A DNA stretch of 21,146 bases, taken from Holosporaceae bacterium (GTDB lineage: Bacteria; Pseudomonadota; Alphaproteobacteria; UBA3830). Made by a program: the position numbers and the translations under genes. This document shows positions 7,587 to 15,882 of the stretch, one piece after another; position 1 is the first letter of the stretch; each line of letters begins with the position of its first letter. Location: NCBI GenBank assembly GCA_031258475.1, contig JAIRMS010000087.1, forward strand, positions 1-21,146, read 5' to 3'. The notes below the pieces were generated by a model that did not search any database, was not told the DNA's origin, and saw only the letters and a program-made list of their open reading frames with translations.

Positions 7587-8540
7587 GTGACTTTTTTAAA
7601 GAAAATCGGAATTGTTGGAGCGGGAAATTATGGAACCGCAATCGCTCAATGTTTTAGCGAAAAAGCTGAAGAAGTCTTTCTAATCAGCGAAGAAGAAACC
7701 ACCTCAACGGATATAAATCAATCGCACGCCAATCCCCAATATCTGCCAGGGATACGGCTAAACGATAATATTTCATGCAGCAGTACTTTTTCCCAAATTC
7801 AAAATTGCGATATAATTTTTCTAGCCGTGCCTACGTCGGTCGTTCTGTCCATCTGCAGGCAGATTAAAGACTTTGGAATCTCGGTTCCCATTGTTCTGTG
7901 TTCCAAAGGATTTGACGTTGAAAACGGGAGACTGCAGAGCGATCTTTTCGAGGAAATTCTGAACAACGACTATGCAATCTTTTCCGGACCATCTTTTGCA
8001 AATGAGATTGCCCAGGGACTACCGGCTGGAGTAAACATTGCGGGGAAAAATTTCGAATTATCTCGAAATATTTCCAAGTCTCTGTCGACCACGACGTTTA
8101 AAATCGAGGCAATAAACGATTATATAGGGCTTCAAGTTGCCGGAGCTCTAAAAAATGTTCTGGCAATTGGGTGCGGAATTCTCTCCGGTCTAAAATTGGG
8201 CGACAACGCCACGGCGCAGCTGATTACAAACGGAATAAAAGAAATGGCCGAACTCGCCGCCGCGCTGGGAGGTGAAGAAAAAACATTTTTTGAACTGGGA
8301 GGTGTTGGAGATGTGATCCTGACCTGCTCCAGCAAGCGATCTCGCAATATTTTGTTCGGAGAACATCTGGCTGCGGGTGGTAATCTTGAAAACTGGAAAG
8401 GAGCGCTTGCCGAAGGAGCGTTCGCAGTCGAAGCCATACCGTTGTTCAGGGAAAAATATGATCTGATCCTAAAAATATTTTCGAGAATCCATCAGATTAT
8501 CCATGGAAAAAAACCTGCCTCTGAAATAATTCGGGAATAG
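7587..8540 (+). CDS. gpsA: Glycerol-3-phosphate dehydrogenase [NAD(P)+]
   Basis: Reduces dihydroxyacetone phosphate to sn-glycerol-3-phosphate, the backbone for phospholipid synthesis, in the cytoplasm. 317 residues, slightly short of the usual ~330. The N-terminal NAD-binding loop is IGIVGAGNYGTA (~8-18). Next come the CSKGF segment (~105-109), GPSFANE (~134-140), the catalytic lysine in GALKNVLAIGCG (Lys-189) and GDNATAQLI followed by GGVGDVILTC (Asp-242). All catalytic landmarks are present. The start is GTG at 7587; it places the Rossmann strand at residue 7, normal for the family, and no better start lies upstream. The ribosome site is weak. It is divergent from the CapD-like gene across 86 bases in which I could not fix a convincing promoter. 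Confidence 0.95.
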   Translation: MTFLKKIGIVGAGNYGTAIAQCFSEKAEEVFLISEEETTSTDINQSHANPQYLPGIRLNDNISCSSTFSQIQNCDIIFLAVPTSVVLSICRQIKDFGISVPIVLCSKGFDVENGRLQSDLFEEILNNDYAIFSGPSFANEIAQGLPAGVNIAGKNFELSRNISKSLSTTTFKIEAINDYIGLQVAGALKNVLAIGCGILSGLKLGDNATAQLITNGIKEMAELAAALGGEEKTFFELGGVGDVILTCSSKRSRNILFGEHLAAGGNLENWKGALAEGAFAVEAIPLFREKYDLILKIFSRIHQIIHGKKPASEIIRE

Positions 8541-8578
8541 GATCGATCGGGTGCGACGTTTTAACAGCGAAGAAAGCG

Positions 8579-8602
8579 ATCGTTTAATAGAATTTAAACG
8601 AT
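8579..8602 (+). terminator. Possible hairpin terminator downstream of gpsA
   Basis: The arms atcgtttaa (8579-8587) and ttaaacgat (8594-8602) form a nine-base stem with a six-base loop, followed by a T-rich run (tttcagatattttt). The stem is A+T-rich, so it would be weak. It could instead be a structure in the leader of the next gene, whose start is 45 bases on. Confidence 0.3.
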
Positions 8603-8646
8603 TTTCAGATATTTTTAGGAAAACATCTGTTTTGTGAGAAAATCTT

Positions 8647-10536
8647 TTGGCAAGTTGGTTATACAAAAATAGATCAGAAATAATCATTCTTTTAGCTGTG
8701 GGGCTGCTCATAAACGTCGATTATCAGCTGCAAATGCATGGTTTCCGTATGGTTTTTACGGATACCGACGATTACATGAGGCTGGTTAGAATAAGGGATT
8801 TTTTCAGCCACTATGATCTATCGAATAACGTTATTTCCAGAAGCAATGTTCCATTTGGATGCTCTCTTCACTGGACGCGATTTTACGATTTTTTCATAAT
8901 AATCCCGACGTACATTTTGAATTTTTTCGTAAATTCCATAAACCAGTCCATAGAATATGTCGGATTTGTCATCGGGCCGATCATAAAAAGCGTAACCATC
9001 ATGGTCTTTTTCAATGTTTGCCAAAAAATAATGGAAAAAAACGACGCGTTTCTGCTGACGGCGATATTTGCCGCCCATCCTTTTATTTTGCCTTTTGGGA
9101 TTTTTGGACGGCCGGATCATCACTCTTTTATAATGCTGTTCATCATCGTTTATCTAAATAGCATCATAGATATCATTGAATCAAAATTTGATAATCGAGA
9201 TTTCTGCGCAAAGGCGGCAACGATTGCGGCTTTATGCGTTTGGATTTCTCCAGAAACACTAATTCCCATTTTGTTGATGGACGGAGTTTTGTTCATTCAC
9301 TCATTTTCAAACGTTGAAAAGCTCAGATGCCTTCTCAAAAAAAATCTATCAACAGCCTGTGACATTGGAATTATAATCTTTCTCTTTTCAGACCTGGAAG
9401 GTGACATTTTGACCATATGCTGTTTATTAACCGTGGTTCCCTACGCGATAGCTGATAAAAAACACCTCGAAAGTCTGATATTCCGATACTGGCACGTTGT
9501 GGCCATTATATTATTAGGAATATTGTTTCCGCTTGTTTCCACGGTTGAATACGATAAAATATCTGTTCTGCACATGGCGTTGTTCACCTTTGGCGCCCTT
9601 TATTTCGGCATTATCATGATATATCAAGGGCTCAGTCTAAAAATTAGAATAGTGACGGCGTTTTCATGGTTTCTACTCATCGCCTATGCGTTTCTTTCTA
9701 TGTATCCAATGTTTTTCGACGGAATGTGCGCCAACATCGACGATTACGTGAAGGAAATCTGGTTGTACAGAGTTGAAGAAATGCGGTCACCGTTCACCCT
9801 GGGGGCAGGCGCGACTTTCACAGCCTACTCTGTGGTTACAGCAATTGCCATGGTTAGCAAAGTCGTAGAATTAATCAGGGGAAAATCGACAAATTTAGGT
9901 CTGACGTGGCAGATTTTGATCGCCAATGCTGGATGTTACACAGTCTTTGCCGGAATATCATACAGGATGCTACCGTATTCCGCATTATTTGGATTGCCGC
10001 TAATCGTTGATTTTGGAATGAACAGCGATTTCACAAAATCTCTTCATAGGTTGTGGAGAATAATTATAACCGCTTTCCTTTCCATATTGGTTTTATTTTG
10101 CGCCTCCTATTTGGATCCAGAAAAAGAAAGCAAAACAACCCAAAGCCCCTATACATCGGAAGAGCTATTCAAATTACTTGATAATTTAAGCCCAGAGCCA
10201 ATCGTGATAATGGCCCACTCCAACGACGGTCCGGCCATACTTTACCATACGAAACACAGCGTTGTTGGCGCGCCGTATCATCGCCAGACCAAGGGAATAA
10301 TCTTCTCATACAAAATTATGGAAGACGAATATGACGAGGAAATCGCAAAATCCATCCTTAAAGTAACAGACAGTTCCTACATATTCGTAAGAAGGACTAA
10401 AATCAATCCGAAGATGGAAAAAATGAGTCTTGCCCACATGATAGCTAACAATAATCTGCCAAATTGGCTAAACATTGTAGAATTGCCGAAAAAATTTAAC
10501 GATATAATCATCGCAAAAATCGACAAAACAAAATAA
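8647..10536 (+). CDS. Multi-pass membrane protein, GT-C glycosyltransferase-like
   Basis: A 629-residue protein with about ten hydrophobic segments over residues ~10-500 and a soluble C-terminal region (~505-629). Just after the first membrane segment comes TDTDDYMRLVRIRD (~38-51), then HWTR (75-78), and later GRPDHHS (154-160) and an SPE segment. An acidic motif in the first outer loop followed by an R-L-V-R-x-R-D helix is typical of alphaproteobacterial STT3/GT39-like membrane proteins, which would move sugar from a lipid carrier on the periplasmic side. The substrate is unknown. The start is TTG at 8647: the frame has a TGA at 8635-8637, and TTG is the only start codon before the first membrane segment. 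It stands alone, 106 bases after gpsA. Family assignment is by motif and topology only. Confidence 0.62.
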   Translation: MASWLYKNRSEIIILLAVGLLINVDYQLQMHGFRMVFTDTDDYMRLVRIRDFFSHYDLSNNVISRSNVPFGCSLHWTRFYDFFIIIPTYILNFFVNSINQSIEYVGFVIGPIIKSVTIMVFFNVCQKIMEKNDAFLLTAIFAAHPFILPFGIFGRPDHHSFIMLFIIVYLNSIIDIIESKFDNRDFCAKAATIAALCVWISPETLIPILLMDGVLFIHSFSNVEKLRCLLKKNLSTACDIGIIIFLFSDLEGDILTICCLLTVVPYAIADKKHLESLIFRYWHVVAIILLGILFPLVSTVEYDKISVLHMALFTFGALYFGIIMIYQGLSLKIRIVTAFSWFLLIAYAFLSMYPMFFDGMCANIDDYVKEIWLYRVEEMRSPFTLGAGATFTAYSVVTAIAMVSKVVELIRGKSTNLGLTWQILIANAGCYTVFAGISYRMLPYSALFGLPLIVDFGMNSDFTKSLHRLWRIIITAFLSILVLFCASYLDPEKESKTTQSPYTSEELFKLLDNLSPEPIVIMAHSNDGPAILYHTKHSVVGAPYHRQTKGIIFSYKIMEDEYDEEIAKSILKVTDSSYIFVRRTKINPKMEKMSLAHMIANNNLPNWLNIVELPKKFNDIIIAKIDKTK

Positions 10537-10623
10537 GTGCAAATTGCCACGGATATTTCCCATTGTTTTTATTTTTTTATACCGTATTATAGAATGTTTT
10601 ATGCTGTATTATTGGATACTTTA

Positions 10624-10665
10624 TATAATTGGAGAATGCGAGTATGCTTTGTAAAACAAAAGGAG
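10624..10665 (+). promoter_or_regulatory. -10-like TATAAT and strong ribosome site for the 188-aa exported protein
   Basis: TATAAT lies at 10624-10629, 44 bases before the ATG, but no good -35 hexamer is found at the normal distance. AGGAG at 10661-10665 sits seven bases before the ATG at 10673 and fixes that start. Confidence 0.35.
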
Positions 10666-10672
10666 AAAATGA

Positions 10673-11239
10673 ATGAGAATGATACTAAAATCGATGCTGA
10701 CAGTTGTTGTTACATGGAGTGTAGCAGTAGCACATGCAATGACTCCTGAATCATCTCTGCCAGATAGAATAATTGTAACTGTTTTTCGCGATCGTGAAGA
10801 AGTTGCAAAAGTTGTTGTGAACCCCGGAGACAATGTTGGGATATTGAACCAATTTCCTGGTTTACATTGCTATTCCTTTTCTTATGGCGGAGGGGTGCTG
10901 CAGCCATGGCAAATTTTTGCCAACATAACGTTTCCAACTTCGAGATCACCTTGGTATTTAAGGGTAGAAGCAATCGATGAAAAGGAGATGTTGTGGATCC
11001 TTTGGAGCGCCCCGGAAAATTGGCCGGAAATGCGCAAACTAGCTGATCAGCAGGCTGCGCAATGGGGCAATAGGCCGTCTAGAATTGTTTGTAGAGGAGA
11101 ATGGTGCTTTAAGCAAAGACTTTCACAAGATGATCCTTATAGTTTTTATACTTCATCCCGACCATCAGTTATCCCGCCCCCGCTCTCCAGGCCTTCCGAA
11201 ACGGAATTACCAGGTGTGGAGAAGTTTAGATGGGATTGA
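10673..11239 (+). CDS. Small exported protein of unknown function
   Basis: I do not recognise this 188-residue protein. It starts with a clear Sec signal peptide: MRMILK, a hydrophobic core, and a likely cleavage after AHA at ~22. The mature part has a basic and acidic strand-like segment (~31-50), an aromatic-rich middle with a G-G-G turn (~72-74) and many Trp residues, and three cysteines (66, 140, 145), the last two in CRGEWC and possibly disulphide-bonded. The tail (~162-180) is rich in Pro and Ser, suggesting a flexible end. A strong AGGAG is seven bases before the ATG. It is transcribed toward mvaS and ends 119 bases before the mvaS stop. With the 484-residue protein it forms the unassigned exported content of the window; a host-contact role is a guess. 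Confidence 0.75.
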   Translation: MRMILKSMLTVVVTWSVAVAHAMTPESSLPDRIIVTVFRDREEVAKVVVNPGDNVGILNQFPGLHCYSFSYGGGVLQPWQIFANITFPTSRSPWYLRVEAIDEKEMLWILWSAPENWPEMRKLADQQAAQWGNRPSRIVCRGEWCFKQRLSQDDPYSFYTSSRPSVIPPPLSRPSETELPGVEKFRWD

Positions 11240-11358
11240 CAACTATGGATTCTAGAGATGAGAAAAAATATGCGGTATTTCCGATTTGGTTCTTCATCCA
11301 ATCTGTCCATTTATACATGGACAATTCACACTTGCCGATAAGGATTTCAAAAGAAGTT

Positions 11359-12483
11359 CTAGGTTGCGCTCCTGTATATTCTTTTATTGTTTGTAATGTC
11401 ATGCAGAACTGTGTTGCCCATATTTTCGTAGCAATGAAAATCCTGAAGCTTACCGTCACAAAGCAATTCGTACTCGATGAACGAGATTTCATGCCTGTTG
11501 GAGAGCATGGCTCGATTATTTTCTGCGCGTAGCATTTTCTGATAATTTTTCGCCACAATGCCGCTGAAAAATTCCGCAACGCTTCCGGAACCATAGCTGT
11601 AAAAACCAATTCTGTTGCCGGCAAGATTTGCTGAGAAATTATCCAAAAGAGAGATAAAACAAATGAAAAGCGAGGCCGAGCAACTGTTTCCTATTATGGA
11701 GTTATATACCAGCGTTTCGTTTATTGATTTACATTTAAACAGATGATTATTGGCCTTTTGGGCCATTTTACCAAACGGAGCGTGAAAACAAACGTGATCA
11801 ATATCGGAAATCGTTCGATTTGCCTTTTCCAAATATATTTTAACGCAAATATCCAGAGATTTCAGATAATTGTGAGCGGATAATTTCCCATCGAACAGCG
11901 CTTCCTTTAGATGAATTGGACGCCAGAAATCCATCACATCTTCGGTGTGAACTCCAAAATGTGATTCCACCTCTAAAATTCTCGGATTTTTGGAAACTAT
12001 AAACGCAACGGCTCCTCCGCCCTGGGTCGCTTCTCCAGACGTTCCGGGAGAATATTTTATGGTATCAGATCCAATAACAAAAACTTTTGAATCTGGATTG
12101 GCAGTCACATGTGATTTCGCCATCTGCAGCGCCGCCGCCGCAGAATAGCAGGCCTGCTTTAGATCGAAAACTCGGCAATCTTTCCTCAATCCTAAAAAAT
12201 TATGCACATATATTCCGGCAGATTTGGAAAGATCAAAGGCTGATTCTGTCGCAAATATTAAAAGGTCAATTTTGTCCCTGTCTTCCGTTTGCAACATGAC
12301 CTTTTGGGCGGCGTCGACTGCGATGGTAACGATATCCTCGTTGGGTGGGAAAACGGACATTTTTGTTTGTCCAATACCGAGACAATATTTCGCATAATCC
12401 ACTCTGCGATGTTGGGCCAGCGTTTCCAGGCTTAAAAAATATTTGGATGTGGAAAAAGCGATCGCATCGATTCCTATTCGCAT
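11359..12483 (-). CDS. mvaS: Hydroxymethylglutaryl-CoA synthase
   Basis: Condenses acetyl-CoA with acetoacetyl-CoA to HMG-CoA, the first committed step of the mevalonate route to isoprenoids. 374 residues, close to the 380-390 of bacterial enzymes. Catalytic residues fall where expected from Enterococcus MvaS (Glu-79, Cys-111, His-233): Glu-80 in FATESAFDLSKSAG, Cys-112 in FDLKQACYSA, His-234 in CFHAPFGKMA. Also seen are the G-I-D-A N-terminus, GSDTIKYSPGTSGE..QGGGAVA and the YGSGSVAEFFSG C-terminal loop. The ATG overlaps the end of mvaA by ten bases and is preceded by GGAGAG, so the two are translationally coupled. The whole protein appears intact and active. Confidence 0.96.
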   Translation of the reverse strand: MRIGIDAIAFSTSKYFLSLETLAQHRRVDYAKYCLGIGQTKMSVFPPNEDIVTIAVDAAQKVMLQTEDRDKIDLLIFATESAFDLSKSAGIYVHNFLGLRKDCRVFDLKQACYSAAAALQMAKSHVTANPDSKVFVIGSDTIKYSPGTSGEATQGGGAVAFIVSKNPRILEVESHFGVHTEDVMDFWRPIHLKEALFDGKLSAHNYLKSLDICVKIYLEKANRTISDIDHVCFHAPFGKMAQKANNHLFKCKSINETLVYNSIIGNSCSASLFICFISLLDNFSANLAGNRIGFYSYGSGSVAEFFSGIVAKNYQKMLRAENNRAMLSNRHEISFIEYELLCDGKLQDFHCYENMGNTVLHDITNNKRIYRSAT

Positions 12484-13514
12484 TTTCTCTCCAGCTTTCT
12501 ATGCGAGCGCATCAGCTCCCCTTGATTTCCAAGCGCAGCCATGAGAGAAAGCTCCGAGCAAAGCACGGCGGAAGCTATCAAAGCCGCCAGCCTGCGGGAC
12601 GAATGCGGATCAGAGGGATCGCATCCCATTTGCTCCAGATTTTTCACGGCGAACGGCAATTTCTTTCCGTTTCCAACGGTACCCACGATAATATTCGGAA
12701 GATTGACTGAAAAATACAGACAATCGCCGGATAAATCGGCAGAGGTAATCCCCTGCGATGCCTCTGTTATATTCACCGCGTCCTGTCCGGTGGCGAGGTA
12801 TACAGCCAGAAGCGCGTTTCCGTAGTGCGCGTTTGCGGTTCTAACTCCCCCGGATAAGACACTGCCTATCAAATTCTTTTTGGTATTTAAATCCACAATT
12901 TTTTCCGGAGTGGTTTTCAAAATCCGTCGGCAGATGCTGCGAGAAACCGTGATTTCTGCGGAAACGCGTTTTCCCCTTCCCAAAATTCCGTTTATGGCCG
13001 ACGCTTTTTTGTCGACGCAGTAATTTCCGGAAACGGAAACGTATTTTATATTTTTGCATTTGGAAACGACGAGCTCGGCGACAAGATCAGCGGAGTCGGT
13101 GACCATATTGTGGCCGGAGGCGTTTCCGGTTTCGATGGCCAGGCGAACATAGAGTAGTCGTCCCACATTTTCCACGAGCAAATCTCTAAATTTTGCGAAG
13201 TTACTCGTTTTTTCTGCCGCCTCAGCAATGAATTTTCTGTTATTTTCGATCCAGAATTTACACGTCAGCGCATTCCGAAGATCTGACGCTTCGAGAATTA
13301 TGGATCTTGTCATAATATCGTCGATGACGCCCACATATATGCCAGAAGTCGCCTGCGATACCAGTGCTCCGCGCTTTGTCGAATTCCACAAGGGAGCCTC
13401 AAACGTAGCCATGGGAATATGACACAGCTCCGTTTGATTGTTATAATTTATCCTTATGGGACCAATTATTCTTGTCGGTACGACGGTCTCCAGCCTACTC
13501 TTCTCAAATTTCAT
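12474..13514 (-). CDS. mvaA: HMG-CoA reductase, class I type, short soluble form
   Basis: Reduces HMG-CoA to mevalonate with NAD(P)H. 346 residues, without membrane segments and lacking about 50 N-terminal residues found in archaeal forms. All four catalytic residues are present in class I contexts: Glu-39 in IPMATFEA, Lys-169/170 in NYCVDKKASAINGILGRGK, Asp-245 in ATGQDAVNIT and His-338 in MRSHRKLER. The NAD(P)-binding segment resembling DAMGMNM reads NASGHNM, and VGTVGNGKKLP matches GTVGGGTxLP. The N-terminal VVPTRIIGPI corresponds to the NVIGYVPIPVGVAGP substrate loop. It is the first gene of a two-gene operon with mvaS. A -10 TATAAT sits 29 bases before the ATG. Class I enzymes with the NYCxDKK signature are commoner in archaea and eukaryotes than in bacteria. 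Confidence 0.95.
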   Translation of the reverse strand: MKFEKSRLETVVPTRIIGPIRINYNNQTELCHIPMATFEAPLWNSTKRGALVSQATSGIYVGVIDDIMTRSIILEASDLRNALTCKFWIENNRKFIAEAAEKTSNFAKFRDLLVENVGRLLYVRLAIETGNASGHNMVTDSADLVAELVVSKCKNIKYVSVSGNYCVDKKASAINGILGRGKRVSAEITVSRSICRRILKTTPEKIVDLNTKKNLIGSVLSGGVRTANAHYGNALLAVYLATGQDAVNITEASQGITSADLSGDCLYFSVNLPNIIVGTVGNGKKLPFAVKNLEQMGCDPSDPHSSRRLAALIASAVLCSELSLMAALGNQGELMRSHRKLERKCE

Positions 13515-13542
13515 ATTCGTCTAACAAACGCAAACGGCTGGG

Positions 13543-13571
13543 ATTATAACTCTTTTGCTTTACCAAGTCGA
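13543..13571 (-). promoter_or_regulatory. Putative sigma70-type promoter of mvaA-mvaS
   Basis: On the minus strand TCGACT (13566-13571) is separated by 17 bases from a consensus TATAAT (13543-13548). Transcription would begin near 13535, giving a leader of about 20 bases. Confidence 0.55.
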
Positions 13572-13691
13572 TTAGGTTTAACGACGGGAATTGTGCCGAA
13601 AAACAGAATGCTTTCCAAATCAATTGATACACTGGCCACAGAATTACCGCCGCATAAATTTTATCCATAGCAATTTGACAATCCCGTTTTA

Positions 13692-13720
13692 TTGATCGGC
13701 ATTGCGGATCCATGTATTAT
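13692..13720 (+). promoter_or_regulatory. Putative sigma70-type promoter of the galU operon
   Basis: TTGATC (13692-13697), a 17-base spacer, and TATTAT (13715-13720) give a good promoter with start near 13727. An ATG at 13712 lies inside it and so cannot be the galU start. Confidence 0.6.
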
Positions 13721-13747
13721 ACCGCTAATCATTTATGGACCATGTTT

Positions 13748-14560
13748 ATGAAAATTAGCAAGGCAGTATTTCCGGTCGGCGGTCTGGGAAAAAGATTCTT
13801 TCCGATAACGCGCGCCATTCCCAAAGAGATGCTTGGAATAATTGATAAGCCGCTGATTCACTACGCATTTGAAGAGGCGGTGACAGCTGGGATTGAGGAA
13901 TTTATTTTCGTCACGCGTCATGGGAAGGACTCAATAGAAGATTATTTCGACTACATGTTCGCCAATACGGAGTATTTCAATATAAAAATGGGGAGCGTCT
14001 GCTACGTGCGGCAGAATGCTCCTCTTGGACTGGGGCATGCGGTTTTGTGTGCCAAAAATCTGATCGGCAAAGAACCTTTTGCTGTCATATCGGCCGACGA
14101 TTTCATTTCACACAGCGAGTCGTGCCTCGGAGAGATGATAAAACTCTACGATGGATCCAATATGGTGGCGTCCATGGGCGTTGATCGACAGGAAGTAAAC
14201 AAATATGGAATATTGGATGTGGAGCGCGAAACCGATCAGCTACTGATAGCGAAATCCGTGGATGAAAAACCATCGATTGAATCCGCGAAATCCACCTACG
14301 CAATAGTCGGACGGTATTTGCTATCCCATGAGATTTTTGACGTTTTAGGTGATTTAAAACCTGGAGTCGGAGGAGAAATACAGCTGACCGACGCCATTCT
14401 GGAAATGATCCCATCCCATGGGTTAACTGGCTTCAAGTTCAGGGGAAAGAGATTCGACTGCGGATCAAAGAGCGGATTGTTGGCGGCAATCCTGCATGTG
14501 GCAGGCCAAAACGAAACGCTAAGTCATGTCGTGGAAGATTTTTGCAGGAATAAGGGATGA
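13748..14560 (+). CDS. galU: UTP--glucose-1-phosphate uridylyltransferase
   Basis: Makes UDP-glucose from UTP and glucose-1-phosphate in the cytoplasm; the product feeds Ugd directly downstream. 270 residues from the ATG at 13748. The nucleotide-binding signature FPVGGLGKRFFPITRAIPKE is at ~8-27, near the N-terminus as normal, followed by the substrate segments GLGHAV, ISADDF and VGGEIQLTDAI. Upstream in-frame ATGs exist at 13712 and 13742; the first lies in the promoter, and the one at 13742 would add two residues and cannot be excluded. The length is short of the usual 290-300, with a compact C-terminus, but the motifs are complete. The stop overlaps the ugd start by four bases (ATGA). First gene of the seven-gene run. 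Confidence 0.94.
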   Translation: MKISKAVFPVGGLGKRFFPITRAIPKEMLGIIDKPLIHYAFEEAVTAGIEEFIFVTRHGKDSIEDYFDYMFANTEYFNIKMGSVCYVRQNAPLGLGHAVLCAKNLIGKEPFAVISADDFISHSESCLGEMIKLYDGSNMVASMGVDRQEVNKYGILDVERETDQLLIAKSVDEKPSIESAKSTYAIVGRYLLSHEIFDVLGDLKPGVGGEIQLTDAILEMIPSHGLTGFKFRGKRFDCGSKSGLLAAILHVAGQNETLSHVVEDFCRNKG

Positions 14561-15882
14561 AAATCACTTTTATTGGAACGGGTTATGTGGGATTGGTATC
14601 CGGAGTTTGTTTTGCGGAATTTGGGTTCAACGTTATATGCGTCGATAATAATGCGGAAAAGATAAAAGAGCTCCAGGGGGGACACGTTCCAATATATGAA
14701 CCTGGTCTCGATAAACTGATCGTGAAGAATACCCAGGCGGGGCGTTTGACTTTTACCACCGATATCCGCGATAGCGTCGAAGAAGCGGACATTGTTTTTA
14801 TCGCCGTGGGAACTCCCAGCCAATCTGACGGCAGCACAGATTTATCCTACGTGTATCAGTCCGTGGATGAGATTTCTTCCCATATAAACAGGGAAGCGGT
14901 TTTGGTGATCAAGTCTACGGTTCCCGTGGGAACCACTCTGTCGGTGAAAAAGTTTTTGCTGAACCGGGGCGTTGATATCGATATCGCGTTTAATCCAGAG
15001 TTTCTAAAGGAGGGGGCCGCCATAGAGGATTTCATGCACCCGGATCGTGTGATTCTTGGAATCGAAAGCAAAAAGGCGAAAAAAATTCTTTCGCATATAT
15101 ATCGTCCGCTCTATGTATTCAACACGCCAATCGTCTTTACAAGTTTGGAAACGGCGGAATTATCAAAATATGCGTCAAACGCTTTTCTGGCGATGAAAGT
15201 CACCTTTATAAACGAGATAGCCAATCTGTGCGAATCCTGCGGAGCGGATGTAAACGAGGTGGCCCTTGCCATGGGACTGGATAAAAGAATCGGCGACCAA
15301 TTTTTGCAGGCTGGCCCAGGATACGGTGGCTCCTGCTTTCCAAAGGACACATCTGCACTGGAGAACTTTGCCGGCAAACTCGGCGTAGATATGCCACTCG
15401 TAAAAGAAACGATTAGGTCCAATAATGCCAGGCGAAAAAAAATGATCGAGAAAATTCTGCTGGCGTGCGATAGGGACGTAAAAGGAAAAAACATTTCTAT
15501 TCTAGGAGTTACTTTCAAAGCCAACACCGACGACATGCGCGATAGTCCGAGCATAGATATAATTAATGCACTTGTGGAGCAGGGAGCGAATATCAGAATT
15601 TACGATCCTTCCTTTTCCAAGCAAGCCAGGCGCATATTTGGTGAAATAGAATTCAGCGACAACGCCTACGATAACTGCAACAATGCAGACGCGGTAATAA
15701 TATTAACGGACTGGAGCGAATTCAGAGCTCTTAATCTAAGAGAACTGAAGCGACGAGTAAAAAATCCGCTGTTGATAGATCTCAGAAACATTTACACTCT
15801 ATCTGACGCGGCTGAGTTTAATTATCACTCAATAGGAAGAACTCTCATAAAAACAGGAACTTCGAAAAATATAGTTGTCTAA
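14557..15882 (+). CDS. ugd: UDP-glucose 6-dehydrogenase
   Basis: Oxidises UDP-glucose to UDP-glucuronate with two NAD+, supplying acidic sugars for surface polysaccharide. 441 residues, full length. The NAD loop is FIGTGYVGLVSG (~5-16). FNPEFLKEG (~145-153) carries the catalytic glutamate, Lys-204 lies in ELSKYASNAF, and the nucleophile Cys-260 lies in GPGYGGSCFPKD. The positions match the Streptococcus pyogenes enzyme (Lys-204, Cys-260). The C-terminal domain begins after GVTFKANTDDMRDSPS. Coupled to galU by a four-base overlap, and to the next gene through TAATG. Both steps from glucose-1-phosphate to UDP-glucuronate are therefore made together. Confidence 0.97.
   Translation: MKITFIGTGYVGLVSGVCFAEFGFNVICVDNNAEKIKELQGGHVPIYEPGLDKLIVKNTQAGRLTFTTDIRDSVEEADIVFIAVGTPSQSDGSTDLSYVYQSVDEISSHINREAVLVIKSTVPVGTTLSVKKFLLNRGVDIDIAFNPEFLKEGAAIEDFMHPDRVILGIESKKAKKILSHIYRPLYVFNTPIVFTSLETAELSKYASNAFLAMKVTFINEIANLCESCGADVNEVALAMGLDKRIGDQFLQAGPGYGGSCFPKDTSALENFAGKLGVDMPLVKETIRSNNARRKKMIEKILLACDRDVKGKNISILGVTFKANTDDMRDSPSIDIINALVEQGANIRIYDPSFSKQARRIFGEIEFSDNAYDNCNNADAVIILTDWSEFRALNLRELKRRVKNPLLIDLRNIYTLSDAAEFNYHSIGRTLIKTGTSKNIVV

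Noticed and set aside
10537..10749. 70-residue ORF between the membrane protein and the small exported protein
   Set aside because: It begins on the base right after a stop without a ribosome site, runs out of frame into the exported protein and has no recognisable features.
11304..11323. Hairpin tgtccat/atggaca between the convergent genes as a terminator
   Set aside because: Seven-base stem without a T tract on either side; too weak to call.
11226..11624. 132-residue minus-strand ORF overlapping the end of mvaS
   Set aside because: It is another frame of mvaS; MvaS itself ends with a normal family C-terminus, so no frameshift is needed.
13712..13747. Longer galU start (ATG 13712)
   Set aside because: That ATG overlaps the spacer and -10 of a good promoter and would add 12 residues before the family's normal N-terminus.
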